Both the position numbers and the translations under genes were made by a program. A stretch of DNA of 64,000 nt, taken from positions 1 through 64,000 of the forward strand of contig JAEYOM010000123.1 in assembly GCA_023411715.1 (NCBI GenBank), given 5' to 3'. The notes beneath the pieces were generated by a model. That model saw only the letters and a program-made list of their open reading frames with translations. It did not search any database and was not told where the DNA came from. The DNA is from Bacillota bacterium (GTDB taxonomy: Bacteria > Bacillota > Clostridia > Acetivibrionales > DTU013). Position 1 is the first letter of the stretch. The number at the start of each line of letters is the position of its first letter. Shown here in pieces: positions 33,986-43,559 of the stretch.

Positions 33986-36175
33986 CTATCCCTCGAACTT
34001 CATTGTCACCTGCTTGTCCTCGCCGTCTTCAGCCCTGAAATAGCAGCCTACTGCGGGTATAGACCTCGTACGGTAATAATCGGGATCCTTGATGCCCGAT
34101 TCCTCAAGAGTTTTAACAGCGCACAGCCGGCTCCCCTTTTTCTCCTTCAGCACCTGCACTCCCTGCGAATCGCGCGTGGATTTGGGGTTTATGCAGGAGG
34201 TATCGAATATCAGCACCTTGTTTATGCTGCTGTAGGCGACAAGTTCCGTATCCGCCGGAAGATAACGCATGTCGACCAGAGGTGAAAGGTTGGAATATGC
34301 ATTTGCGAGCTTTTTCCTGTTTGTTTTTGTTGCATAGCTTCCCAGCTCGATTTTGGCGAACTTACCGCTTTCGAATGAAAATAACAGCCAGCCGGTATAA
34401 TTATCTGTCGCGGCCATATAAATTATTCTCTCGCCGTTTTCGAGCTGCAGCAGGTTTGTAAGATATTCTCCGAGCGCGCTTGCCTTGCAGTCCGGGATAT
34501 CATACATCCTTAACTTGTAGACCGTCTGGCGGTCCGAGAACAGAAGCAGTTCCGCCTTGTTGTGCGTCTCTATTTCCTGTACTATCCTGTCATCATCCTT
34601 GAGCTTGTGCTCAGGGTTCGCGCGCAGTGAGACGAGGGCGATCTTCTTGAGATAGTTCTGCTCTGTAAGGAACAGCTTCAGGTTATAATCGTCGATAAGA
34701 TGTTCTTCCGTAATTTCCTCGACATGTGTTTCCGGTATGATCTCCGTCTTCCTCGGCTGGCCGTACTTCTTTGATACCTCGCCGAGCTGCCTGGCGATGA
34801 GCTTCCTTATTTTCCTTTCATCGCCGAGCAGTTCCTTCAGGTCGGCTATTTCCTTCTGCAGCGTATCGACTTCCCCGACCTTGTCCAGAATGTACTCGCG
34901 GTTGAGGTTGCGCAGCTTGATCTCTGCAATGAATTCCGCCTGCAGCTGGTCGATCCCGAAACCGTCCATCAGGTTAGGCACTACCTGGGCGTCGTGCTCG
35001 GTGTTCCGTATGATCGCAATAGCTTTATCGATATCGAGCAGTATCTTTCGAAGGCCAAGCAATAGATGGAGCTTATCCTCCTTCTTTCCGATATCGAACG
35101 CGGTCTGCCTTTTGATACAATTGACCCTGAATATAAGCCATTCGCGCAGGATTTCCCGGATGCCCATGACCCTGGGGCTTCCATTTATCAGTATATTGAA
35201 ATTACAGTTGAACGTATCCTGCAGCGCAGTCAGTTTAAACAGCTTGTTCATGATCTCGTCGGGATCCACGTTCTTACGTATGTCAAGCGTGATCTTCAAT
35301 CCATCGATGTCGGTCTCGTCGCGAACATCCGTTATGTCCCTGAGCCTGCCATTCTTCACAAGCTCTATGACTGAGTCGATTATTGCCTCGGAAGCAGTCG
35401 TATAGGGTATCTCATATATCTCTATGCAGCTGTTCTGCTTGTCATATTTGTATTTTGCCCTGACCTTGAAGCCGCCTCTTCCTGTTTCATAAATGCCCCT
35501 TAATTCGCTTTCATTTAAGATCAGGCAGCCGCCGGTAGAAAAATCGGGCGCCTTTATGTACTGCATAAGGTCGGCATTCTCATCGCCTATATAAGCTATG
35601 GCTGCATCGCAGACTTCCTTAAGGTTGAAGCTGCAAACATTTGAGGCCATGCCTACCGCAATACCCTGGTTCGCATTGACCAGAACACTTGGGAAAGTGG
35701 CGGGAAACAGTGTAGGTTCCTTCATCGTTCCATCGTAATTGTCGACAAAGTCCACTGTGTTTTTATCAAGATCGCGGAACAGCTCTTCGCATATCTTTTC
35801 AAGCTTTACCTCGGTATACCTGGAGGCTGCGTACTGCATGTCCCTCGAATACTGTCTGCCGAAGTTACCCTTGGAGTCTATCATTGGGTGAAGCAGCGCG
35901 CCGTTTCCCCTCGTCAGTCTGACCAATGTCTCATAGATGGCCTGATCGCCATGCGGATTCAGCTTCATTGTCTGTCCGACCACGTTGGCCGACTTCGTCT
36001 TAGGTCCGGTCAGCAGCCCCATTTTGTACATGGTATAAAGCAGCTTCCTGTGGGACGGCTTGAAACCGTCTATCTCCGGGATGGCCCGTGAAACGATGAC
36101 GCTCATCGCATAAGGCATGAAATTTTGTTCAATCGTATCGGGTATTTTTTGCAATACCATATTTTTATCCGACAT
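33986..36175 (-). CDS. Type IIA topoisomerase subunit A (GyrA/ParC-like, divergent)
   Basis: This 729-residue protein cuts and rejoins DNA together with subunit B. The core holds IDGFKPSHRKLLYTMYKMGL, VVGQTMKLNPHGDQAIYETLVRL and the catalytic tyrosine in YAASRYTEVKL. The C-terminal beta-pinwheel is short compared with GyrA (about 820 residues) and the GyrA box (QRRGGKG) is not evident, so it looks more like a ParC-type or a second clostridial enzyme. Its partner, the subunit B gene, is directly upstream (214 bp away). It is not simply the housekeeping gyrase from its sequence; the distinct identity is inferred. Confidence 0.9.
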   Translation of the reverse strand: MSDKNMVLQKIPDTIEQNFMPYAMSVIVSRAIPEIDGFKPSHRKLLYTMYKMGLLTGPKTKSANVVGQTMKLNPHGDQAIYETLVRLTRGNGALLHPMIDSKGNFGRQYSRDMQYAASRYTEVKLEKICEELFRDLDKNTVDFVDNYDGTMKEPTLFPATFPSVLVNANQGIAVGMASNVCSFNLKEVCDAAIAYIGDENADLMQYIKAPDFSTGGCLILNESELRGIYETGRGGFKVRAKYKYDKQNSCIEIYEIPYTTASEAIIDSVIELVKNGRLRDITDVRDETDIDGLKITLDIRKNVDPDEIMNKLFKLTALQDTFNCNFNILINGSPRVMGIREILREWLIFRVNCIKRQTAFDIGKKEDKLHLLLGLRKILLDIDKAIAIIRNTEHDAQVVPNLMDGFGIDQLQAEFIAEIKLRNLNREYILDKVGEVDTLQKEIADLKELLGDERKIRKLIARQLGEVSKKYGQPRKTEIIPETHVEEITEEHLIDDYNLKLFLTEQNYLKKIALVSLRANPEHKLKDDDRIVQEIETHNKAELLLFSDRQTVYKLRMYDIPDCKASALGEYLTNLLQLENGERIIYMAATDNYTGWLLFSFESGKFAKIELGSYATKTNRKKLANAYSNLSPLVDMRYLPADTELVAYSSINKVLIFDTSCINPKSTRDSQGVQVLKEKKGSRLCAVKTLEESGIKDPDYYRTRSIPAVGCYFRAEDGEDKQVTMKFEG

Positions 36176-36303
36176 ATCTGCACCTTTCCATCATATGTAT
36201 CTTGCCGTATTGAAGGCGTCAGATGCGAGGAGTTCAAGGAAAGCAAGCAGCGAGCACCGCAGTTTAATATTATAAATGAGGAGCGCAACGGCACAGCTTG
36301 ACT

Positions 36304-36365
36304 ATATATTTCGTCTTCGACGAAATGTTACATTAATGAAACATTTCTGCGAAGCAGAAATATAT
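36304..36365. repeat. 62-bp compound palindrome between topoisomerase genes
   Basis: Three nested or adjoining inverted repeats: ATTTCGTC-TTC-GACGAAAT, a central CATTAATG within TGTTACATTAATGAAACA, and ATTTCTGC-GAA-GCAGAAAT, all within ATATATTTC...GAAATATAT ends. It may fold into a cruciform or mRNA three-way structure. It lies in the subunit A leader. Confidence 0.8.
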
Positions 36366-36389
36366 TGAAATCCGACGCATAAGGCGTCT

Positions 36390-38372
36390 TCAACTGACGT
36401 CTATCATGTCCATATACTTGGTCCCGTTCTCTTCGATAAAACTCTTTCTGCCCTGAAGGTTTTCTCCGAGCAGTAGGTCGAACATCAGCTCTGTTTTTTG
36501 CAAGTCGTCAGGCACGATCTTGATGAGCCTTCTTGTTTCAGGGTTCATAGTCGTCTGCCACATCATTTCGGGTTCGTTTTCGCCCAGACCCTTTGACCGC
36601 TGTATTGCATATTTGACGCCATCCAGTTTCGACAATATCTGGACCTTTTCTTTTTCGGTGTAGGCAAACCAGGTCTTCCCCTTGCTGGTGATCTCAAACA
36701 GCGGAGATTCCGCTATGAACACCTTTCCTTCGTCTATAAGGGTCGGGACCAGGCGGTACAGCATCGCAAGGATCAGCGTCCGTATCTGGAAGCCATCCAC
36801 GTCGGCGTCAGTACATATTATTATCTTGTGCCACCTGAGGTTGTCCAATTCAAAGGTATTCAGGTCCTTGTTGTGGCGTGACTTGATTTCTACGCCGCAA
36901 CCCAGAACCTTCAACAGGTCTACTATTATCTCGCTCTTGAATATACTGTCGTATCCCGCCTTCAGACAGTTCAGTATCTTTCCCCTTACAGGCATGATAG
37001 CCTGGAATTCCGCATCCCTTCCCATTTTACAGGAACCCAGGGCGGAATCGCCTTCCACTATATAAAGCTCTCGCCTGTTTGTATCCTTTGTCCTGCAGTC
37101 GACGAACTTTTTGACGCGGTTTGACATGTCGATCGTACCGCCAAGCTTCTTCTTTATGTTGATGCGCGTCTTCTCCGCCGTTTCGCGGCTGCGCTTGTTT
37201 ACCAGTATCTGGTCCACGATACGGTCGCTTTCGATTTTATTCTCTATGAGATATATCTCAAGCTGCTGGCGGATGAAATCAGTCATCGCCTCCTGGATGA
37301 ATTTGTTCGTTATGGACTTCTTAGTCTGGTTTTCATAACTCGTGACCGTTGAAAATGAGTTTGTCACCAGGATAAGGCTGTCCTGTACATCGTTGAAGGT
37401 TATCTTTGCTTCATCCTTGTTGTATTTGCCCTTGTTCCTGATAAACTTGTCCAGCTCATTGACGAATGCCGCTCTGACTGCGCGGTCAGGCGAGCCGCCG
37501 TGTTCGAGGAAGCTGGAATTGTGATAGTACTCGAGTAGGTTCACCTCATTGTTGAAGCAGAATGCAACCTGCATCTTGACCTTGTATTCGGGCTTATCCT
37601 CGCGGTCCCTGCCCTTTGCAGAGGATTCATAGAATTGTATGCCTGTAAAGCTCTTGTCCCCGCCTATTTCGGAGATATAATCGATTATCCCGTGTTCATA
37701 GCAGAACTCCTGGACGCTGCCGGAAGCTTCGTCGGTAAGTATGAATTTCAGGCCCGCGTTGACGACAGCCTGCTTCTTAAGCGTTGTTACGTAATACTCA
37801 AGTGGTATGTCGGTATCGGTAAATACTTCAAGATCGGGTTTCCAATGCTGTATCGAACCCGTGCTTTCGTACTTGCACTTTTCCCTGATCAGGCCGCCTG
37901 CGTTCTCCCCCTTTTCAAAGCGAAGATCGTAGCGGAAGCCGTCCCTGAAAACGGTGACATCCATAAATTCGGAGCTGTACTGCGTAGCGCAGCTGCCGAG
38001 GCCATTCAGCCCAAGGCTGAATTCATAATTTTCCCCGGAATTCGTTTTATATTTGCCCCCTGCATAAAGTTCGCAAAAGACGAGCTCCCAGTTGTACCTG
38101 TCTTCCTTCTGGTTGAAGTCGACCGGTATACCCCTGCCGTAGTCCCTGACAGTGATCGAACGGTCGGAATGGCGGGTGACTTCTATTCTGTCGCCGTAGC
38201 CTTCCCTTGCCTCGTCTATGGAATTGGAAAGTATTTCGAAAAAGGAATGCTCACAGCCTTCTATGCCGTCCGAGCCAAATATGACGCCGGGCCTCAAGCG
38301 GACCCTGTCGGCCCCCTTCAGTGAAGAAATGCTTTCATTGCCGTATTCCTCAGATTTTTTTCCCTTTGTCAT
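36390..38372 (-). CDS. Type IIA topoisomerase subunit B (GyrB/ParE-like, divergent)
   Basis: A 660-residue ATPase subunit. The GHKL part has HSFFEILSNSIDEAREG and DYGRGIPV, with GLNGLGSCATQYSSEF in place of the usual G-box wording. The TOPRIM domain reads VEGDSALGSCKMGRD, where most GyrB/ParE have EGDSAGGS; the catalytic Glu and the DADVDG motif (CTDADVDGFQIRT) are kept. The protein therefore belongs to a distinct subgroup and not to classical gyrase. The two subunits are in one transcription unit, subunit B first. Confidence 0.9.
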   Translation of the reverse strand: MTKGKKSEEYGNESISSLKGADRVRLRPGVIFGSDGIEGCEHSFFEILSNSIDEAREGYGDRIEVTRHSDRSITVRDYGRGIPVDFNQKEDRYNWELVFCELYAGGKYKTNSGENYEFSLGLNGLGSCATQYSSEFMDVTVFRDGFRYDLRFEKGENAGGLIREKCKYESTGSIQHWKPDLEVFTDTDIPLEYYVTTLKKQAVVNAGLKFILTDEASGSVQEFCYEHGIIDYISEIGGDKSFTGIQFYESSAKGRDREDKPEYKVKMQVAFCFNNEVNLLEYYHNSSFLEHGGSPDRAVRAAFVNELDKFIRNKGKYNKDEAKITFNDVQDSLILVTNSFSTVTSYENQTKKSITNKFIQEAMTDFIRQQLEIYLIENKIESDRIVDQILVNKRSRETAEKTRINIKKKLGGTIDMSNRVKKFVDCRTKDTNRRELYIVEGDSALGSCKMGRDAEFQAIMPVRGKILNCLKAGYDSIFKSEIIVDLLKVLGCGVEIKSRHNKDLNTFELDNLRWHKIIICTDADVDGFQIRTLILAMLYRLVPTLIDEGKVFIAESPLFEITSKGKTWFAYTEKEKVQILSKLDGVKYAIQRSKGLGENEPEMMWQTTMNPETRRLIKIVPDDLQKTELMFDLLLGENLQGRKSFIEENGTKYMDMIDVS

Positions 38373-38537
38373 TCGTATCCATCCTCCGGAAAATTTCTAT
38401 CTGTAATTATTATTTATGAAAGAATTTTCAAAGTCAAGTAGGTAAAGCAGCGGAAATGAACTAATTTACAGGTGTGATTTATATTGCCAGCATGAATGGA
38501 TTAGTTTTTTCAAAAGATAATCAGCGAGGTGATAATA

Positions 38538-39152
38538 ATGAAAAAAATGAAAATAAGAGCAATTTTGATCCTGATATTCGTACTGCTTTTTGCAACGACA
38601 GCATTGGCGCAATCTACTTATACCGTTAAATCAGGCGACACCATGTGGAAGATAGCAAGCAGGTATCAGGTCGGGATAAGCGAGATCATTTCCGCAAACC
38701 CGCAGATCAAGAACCCTGCTCTGATCTACCCCGGCCAGAAAATAACGATACCGACGGTAACTACCACCGCCCAGGAAAACGAAGTGATACGGCTGGTCAA
38801 CGTGGAAAGGGCAAGGGCCGGGCTGCAAACGCTTTCGTCCAATTGGCAGCTTTGCAGAGTCGCACGCTATAAATCCGCCGATATGGCTAACAGGGGCTAC
38901 TTCAGCCATACCTCGCCGACATATGGCACGCCGTTCCAGATGATGGAAAACTTCGGTCTGCGATTTACGGCTGCCGGTGAAAACATAGCTTATGGCCAGA
39001 GTACTCCGGCTCAGGTCATGAGAGACTGGATGAATTCCCCCGGTCACAGGAACAATATACTGAGCGGCTCGTTTTCACAGATAGGTGTCGGACTCGCAAA
39101 GAGCAGCTCCGGCGTGTACTATTGGACACAGCAGTTCATACGTCCGATGTAA
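38538..39152 (+). CDS. Secreted LysM-CAP domain protein
   Basis: About 204 residues. It has a signal peptide (IRAILILIFVLLFATTALAQ), a LysM domain (YTVKSGDTMWKIASRYQVG...IIYPGQKITIP, about 30-74) for binding peptidoglycan and a CAP domain (about 85-204; ARAGLQTLSSNW, HTSPTYGTPFQMMENFG, AGENIAYGQ, WMNSPGHRNNILSGSFSQIGVG). CAP proteins of this type are seen in spore-coat and cell-wall settings. I chose ATG 38538 because GAGGT lies 8 nt upstream; the GTG at 38529 is too near the SD. A strong terminator follows. Confidence 0.92.
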   Translation: MKKMKIRAILILIFVLLFATTALAQSTYTVKSGDTMWKIASRYQVGISEIISANPQIKNPALIYPGQKITIPTVTTTAQENEVIRLVNVERARAGLQTLSSNWQLCRVARYKSADMANRGYFSHTSPTYGTPFQMMENFGLRFTAAGENIAYGQSTPAQVMRDWMNSPGHRNNILSGSFSQIGVGLAKSSSGVYYWTQQFIRPM

Positions 39153-39200
39153 GCCTGATCGGCGTACCATAGCCTAAAACAGCCGACAGGTAATTAAACA

Positions 39201-39253
39201 GGGGACAGAGCTTAGTCCGGTCAATTAATCTGACTAAGCTCTGTCCCCCTTTC
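39201..39253. terminator. Perfect 17-bp-arm hairpin between CAP and ThrE genes
   Basis: Perfect 17-bp arms, GGGGACAGAGCTTAGTC at 39201-39217 and its reverse complement at 39232-39248, followed by CCTTT. Convergent genes on both sides could both end here. Its GGGAC/GTCCC ends place it with the recurring intergenic hairpins. Confidence 0.7.
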
Positions 39254-39272
39254 ATTTTCTTACTTATATTTC

Positions 39273-39707
39273 CTATGCCTGCTTTGTCTTTTTCTTTTTT
39301 GAAATCCGCCGGAAAAAGGCTGTAACCAACAGTATGCCGAATGCGATCGCGCCGGCCCCGCCGAGCGTATTTACCATCTTGACCGCCGCACTTGCCATAT
39401 CGTTCTCAGTAATGGCCTGAATCATTTCATATGCGGTTATCCCCGGCACCAGAGGCAGTATGCCCGGTATCGAAAAGACCGTAGAGGGGGACTTCAGGCA
39501 GCGCGCCGCAATTTCGCTGTAGAAGCCTACAGCCATAGCCCCGACAAAGGACGAAAATATGGAACTGCCTGAAATGCTGTATAAAAGGAGATAAACAAGC
39601 CAGCCTGCCGCCCCGGACAGTCCCGCGAAAATCAGTTTCCGTCCTTTTACGTTGAAGGTCAGGCCGGATCCAAGGCTGCCCAGAAATGCCATCAAAACAG
39701 TATGCAT
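39273..39707 (-). CDS. Threonine/serine exporter, C-terminal module (ThrE_2-like)
   Basis: A 144-residue membrane protein with the DUF3815/ThrE_2 pattern: four or five hydrophobic segments, with IPGILPLVPGITAYEMIQAI in the middle. The C-terminus is very basic (RRISKKKKTKQA). In several bacteria ThrE is one protein; here it is split into two adjacent genes. ATG 39707 has GGAGG upstream (AAAGGAGGGTGGTGAT). The stop of the partner gene (39712) is 4 bp upstream, so the two are coupled. Confidence 0.88.
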   Translation of the reverse strand: MHTVLMAFLGSLGSGLTFNVKGRKLIFAGLSGAAGWLVYLLLYSISGSSIFSSFVGAMAVGFYSEIAARCLKSPSTVFSIPGILPLVPGITAYEMIQAITENDMASAAVKMVNTLGGAGAIAFGILLVTAFFRRISKKKKTKQA

Positions 39708-39711
39708 CCGA

Positions 39712-40467
39712 TCACCACCCTCCTTTACCCACAGACAAAGCAATACCGACCCCCACAGCCAGTACGGTAACGAGAAGCAGCGCTTCGCCAAGCCTGGTAA
39801 GGCTGGCTACAAGATCGCCATAAAGGGCATCCTTGATACCGTTGGTTATGGAAACGCCCGGAAGGTATATCATTATCGAACCGATAATTATCTTGTATAT
39901 GTTAAGCACCGGGAAAAGCCGGACGGCAGCCAGGCTTATGAAGCCCGCCAGCATTCCAGCGATAAAAAGTTCAAGGAACTGATAAAGATTTTTTCTCGCC
40001 ATCATTTCATTTGCCAGATAGGCAACCGCGCCTATCATAGCAGCTGCAGCGCCGTCGAGCCAGGTCCCCTGGAACAGCACCGTGAAAGCAAAAGCGCTGA
40101 CCGACGCGGCCACAAGCCTTGCCGGAAATGCATGCTGCCTAACGGTCTCAATATCGTTCAGGCTTCTTAAAACAGATTCATAATCGGGCCGACTGGCCTG
40201 CAGGCTTCTTGAAAGATTATTCACACTATCTATCCTGCTCAGGTCGACTTTTCTGTCATGTATCCTTTTAAAGGCAGTGTGCATACCGCCCTCACTGTCC
40301 CGGATCGATATAAAGATGCCTGTAGGCAGGACAAAACTCTCGCAATAAGTGTCATAGCTTTTGCATATCCTTACTATGGTTTCCTCTACCCTGTAGATCT
40401 CAGCTCCGCTGGTCAGCATTATTTCGCCGGCTTTCAGCGCAATACTCATAAGCTCGTTGGATTGCAT
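39712..40467 (-). CDS. Threonine/serine exporter, N-terminal module (ThrE/DUF1212-like)
   Basis: A 251-residue membrane protein with the DUF1212 signature: an acidic N-terminal region (ALKAGEIMLTSGAEIYRVEETI), the phrase LPTGIFISI and five hydrophobic helices in the C-terminal half. It forms the exporter with the next gene. It is expected to pump threonine and serine out of the cell. The promoter was not clearly identified. Confidence 0.88.
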   Translation of the reverse strand: MQSNELMSIALKAGEIMLTSGAEIYRVEETIVRICKSYDTYCESFVLPTGIFISIRDSEGGMHTAFKRIHDRKVDLSRIDSVNNLSRSLQASRPDYESVLRSLNDIETVRQHAFPARLVAASVSAFAFTVLFQGTWLDGAAAAMIGAVAYLANEMMARKNLYQFLELFIAGMLAGFISLAAVRLFPVLNIYKIIIGSIMIYLPGVSITNGIKDALYGDLVASLTRLGEALLLVTVLAVGVGIALSVGKGGW

Positions 40468-40692
40468 CCGATTTCCCCGTCATGTTTTTCTCTTAGTATT
40501 GTATTCCCAGCAATATTATATCATGTCTGAGCAGCTTTGACGCCTCCATTATACCTGATCGGCGTTCATATATTTTTGCCAATTATTATAGACATAAATC
40601 AGTATCATAAGTTCCGTTTTCATTATCATATCTTATTAATAAAAATTATGGTATATTAAGTTTGTCCAGGAGTATAAAACCAGAGGTGAAGT

Positions 40693-41742
40693 ATGTTTAA
40701 CAGTGAGTTCATTGTCAGCCTTAAGAAATTCGGTATTTTCTTCGTGATCTATACGGCTTTGTTTGCGCTGCTGTACTTCACCAGTACCTATACCTTCCCC
40801 TTTCTAGTAGCATTCGCAATCGCATTCCTGATACAGCCGGTAGCCAAGTTCTTCCGTACCAGGCTGAAATTCAGGAGGAACACTCCCGCTCTGCTTGCAT
40901 CCTTCATCGTATATCTTCTTATATTTTTGATCCTTGGGCTCCTCTTTTACTCGATCGTATCCGAAGCGATGATGCTGCTTCGCAATCTGAAAACTGCAAA
41001 TCTCGAAAGTATAATAAACCCTATTAACAGTATAATCGGTGAAATAAGCGCATATTTTCAAAACATAGATCCGACTTTTATAGAGAAAAACAGCAGCCAG
41101 CTTACCAACATCCTAAAAAGCGGGCTTAATATCGCAGGCAGTACCCTTAGCGCTTTCCTGTCGATCGCGCTCTCCATCCCCTTGTGGATCACGATAATCT
41201 TTGTCGTCATACTATCAACCTATTTCTTTACCCGAGATATGTCCAGCATTAAAGCCCGCTTCATATCTGCCTTTTCGGAAAGCGGGAAGGAAAAAGTCAC
41301 CAAGCTTTGGAGCCAGGGGATCGGGATGCTGTCGAAATATGTGAAAGCTTATTTCCTGATTTATTCCCTGACCTTTGTCCAGACTCTGATCGGTTTTTCG
41401 ATACTGGGCGTCAGGTATGCGGTCATGCTCAGCATAATCTGCGCGGTCGCCGACATTCTGCCTGTACTGGGCATAGGTCTTATATACCTTCCGCTTGCCA
41501 TCATATACCTGCTCACGGGCAACTACTTTACAGGCATCGGTATTCTTCTGCTCTTCCTGCTTATCAGTGTCGTAAGGCAAATAGTCGAACCCAAAATAGT
41601 TTCGACTTCTCTCGGCATCCACCCTATCGCCACACTTGTGGCCATATTTATAGGATTAAAGGCCGCAGGCCTGATCGGTATGGTATATCTTACATTCCTG
41701 ATGGTACTTTACAGGGTCATGAAAAATACAAAAATACTCTGA
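40693..41742 (+). CDS. ytvI: YtvI-like sporulation integral membrane protein (AI-2E family)
   Basis: A 349-residue membrane protein with seven or eight hydrophobic segments. It matches the AI-2E/PerM family core (IAFLIQPVAKFFRTRLK, QTLIGFSILGVRYAVMLSIICAVADILPVLGIG, RQIVEPKIVSTSLGIHPIATL). The family subgroup found in spore-formers is called YtvI. Its job in spore formation is not established. The ATG follows AGAGGTGAAGT, with an AT-rich leader; no recognisable sigma-E/G box was found. Confidence 0.87.
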   Translation: MFNSEFIVSLKKFGIFFVIYTALFALLYFTSTYTFPFLVAFAIAFLIQPVAKFFRTRLKFRRNTPALLASFIVYLLIFLILGLLFYSIVSEAMMLLRNLKTANLESIINPINSIIGEISAYFQNIDPTFIEKNSSQLTNILKSGLNIAGSTLSAFLSIALSIPLWITIIFVVILSTYFFTRDMSSIKARFISAFSESGKEKVTKLWSQGIGMLSKYVKAYFLIYSLTFVQTLIGFSILGVRYAVMLSIICAVADILPVLGIGLIYLPLAIIYLLTGNYFTGIGILLLFLLISVVRQIVEPKIVSTSLGIHPIATLVAIFIGLKAAGLIGMVYLTFLMVLYRVMKNTKIL

Positions 41743-41923
41743 GTCATGCCGGCATTTCAATATGGGAGATGCTCTGATAAGCGATTGTTTCAAATCAACA
41801 GAACGGGGAAAACAATATATCGGCAGCGGCACCAGCGCTCAAGACCCCTGCCTAAATATTGCCTGGAATTGATGGGCAAGCTATAGACTGCGATTCACAT
41901 TATATAAAACGGGGTGATATTTT

Positions 41924-43306
41924 TTGGACGATTGCTTTGCCGGCTTTCAGGAAAAAAGGATGAAAATTTTCGGCGAAATAGTAAAGATGTATTGGAACGG
42001 CCGCCTCAATACGGCTGGCGATCTTAACGGGCTTGCCGACGATATCAGGAATAAATATAACTTTAGCGATCGGGATATGCCTTTTATCAAGGACCATATC
42101 CGAATTGCACTGGGACAGGATCCGAAAGGCGGCAGGGAATTCTCCGACGAGCTTGATATCGTAAGAAAATCAGAGGCTGTCGGTGAACCGATCATCGCAA
42201 AGATAGACGGAGCCTGCGAATATTGTGAAAACCCCAGCTGCAGCGACCACTGTAAATATGAGGCCCAGATCTATAGAAGGAACGAAGGACCCGTCATCGA
42301 GAACAATAAATGCCTGGATTGCGGAGAATGCGTTGTCAGCTGCGACTTCGGCGCACTGGCCGACAAGATCGAGTTCGTCCCGCTGATCAACCTGCTGAAG
42401 GACAAAAGCAGGAAGGTTTTTGCCGTTGTTGCGCCGGCTATAGCCGGACAGTTCGGCGAGAACGTAACATTGGGGCAGCTAAGGTCAGCCTTCAGGGTAA
42501 TGGGCTTCGAAGACATGATCGAGGTCGCAATGTTTGCCGATATCCTTTCAATACGCGAGGCGTTCGAATTCAGCCATCTCGTCAAAACAAAAAAAGATTT
42601 CTTCCTGACCAGCTGCTGCTGCCCGGTGTGGTTCAATCTGACCAGGAAAGGCTATCCGGAAATGTACAGGCACATGTCCCCCGCAGTCTCCCCCATGATC
42701 GCATCCGGCAGATTCCTCAAGGAGTTGTACAAGGACGCCAGAGTCGTCTTTTTCGCTCCCTGCATAGCGAAAAAGGCAGAGATCAATGAACCTGAACTGC
42801 GCGGCGCAATCGATTTCGTCGTTAATTTCAGAGAGCTTGCCGAGGTCTTCAACGCTCTCGGAATACATCCGGAAGAACTTCCGGGCGACGAAAAGGATCA
42901 GGCGTCACTGGGCGGTCGGCTTTATGCAAAAACAGGCGGCGTGAGCTTTTCAGTAAAAACCGTTGTTAACAGGCTTGAACCGAGCAGGGTCATCAAGCTC
43001 AAGTCGAAGCGCGTCGACGGTGTTAAAAACTGCAAGGAGCTTTTGGACAGACTGAATTCGGGAGAAGAAATAGACGCGAATTTCATAGAAGGCATGGGTT
43101 GCCCGGGAGGCTGTGTAGGCGGCCCGAGGACCAACATAGACGCAGACAGGGCAACCAGGATAGTGAATGAAACCGGGGAGGATTCTTTTATCCTGACACC
43201 TTTCGACAACCTGAACGTAATGAAAATCCTCAGACAATCAGGCATCCGTTCTATTGAAGAGATTGCTCAAAACGGGCATGTTTCAGAACTGCTGAAGCGT
43301 GAATAA
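41924..43306 (+). CDS. [FeFe]-hydrogenase, group B-like
   Basis: A 460-residue (TTG start) or 448-residue (ATG 41960) protein with a two-cluster ferredoxin region (CEYCENPSCSDHC, CLDCGECVVSCDF) and an H-cluster domain. The loops are L1 LTSCCCPVW, L2 FAPCIAKKAE and L3 MGCPGGCVGGPR. The three-cysteine L1 and the GGP ending of L3 are what I recall for group B enzymes, whose role is unclear. No maturase or partner subunit is next to it. Its cluster pattern makes it the third H-cluster protein in this window. The TTG has GGGGTG 9 nt upstream; ATG 41960 has GGAAAAAAGG directly before. Confidence 0.88.
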   Translation: MDDCFAGFQEKRMKIFGEIVKMYWNGRLNTAGDLNGLADDIRNKYNFSDRDMPFIKDHIRIALGQDPKGGREFSDELDIVRKSEAVGEPIIAKIDGACEYCENPSCSDHCKYEAQIYRRNEGPVIENNKCLDCGECVVSCDFGALADKIEFVPLINLLKDKSRKVFAVVAPAIAGQFGENVTLGQLRSAFRVMGFEDMIEVAMFADILSIREAFEFSHLVKTKKDFFLTSCCCPVWFNLTRKGYPEMYRHMSPAVSPMIASGRFLKELYKDARVVFFAPCIAKKAEINEPELRGAIDFVVNFRELAEVFNALGIHPEELPGDEKDQASLGGRLYAKTGGVSFSVKTVVNRLEPSRVIKLKSKRVDGVKNCKELLDRLNSGEEIDANFIEGMGCPGGCVGGPRTNIDADRATRIVNETGEDSFILTPFDNLNVMKILRQSGIRSIEEIAQNGHVSELLKRE

Positions 43307-43559
43307 TGCGGGTTTGCATCCTCAGGTCACGGCCACTTTTCCCGTAGTTCTGTCAATCCTTCTCAACGCTTCAACCCCAAAACCAGTGTCCGGATGTCAC
43401 CGAAATATGCATATAATTAAGTGTTTTCGGTTAAAATATTTTGCAGCAAAATATATTAATCTTCCATAGGCTACTCCACCTGCCACTGTGGCAAAACTAT
43501 TGCTGGAACCATGAGTGGATTTGGCAGGGAGTTAAGAACAAACAGAAAGGATGCCAGTT

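Noticed and set aside
41743..41923. Rex site before the group B-like hydrogenase
   Set aside because: A TTGTTTCAAATCAACA stretch (about 41784-41799) has the wrong spacing and mismatched half-sites.
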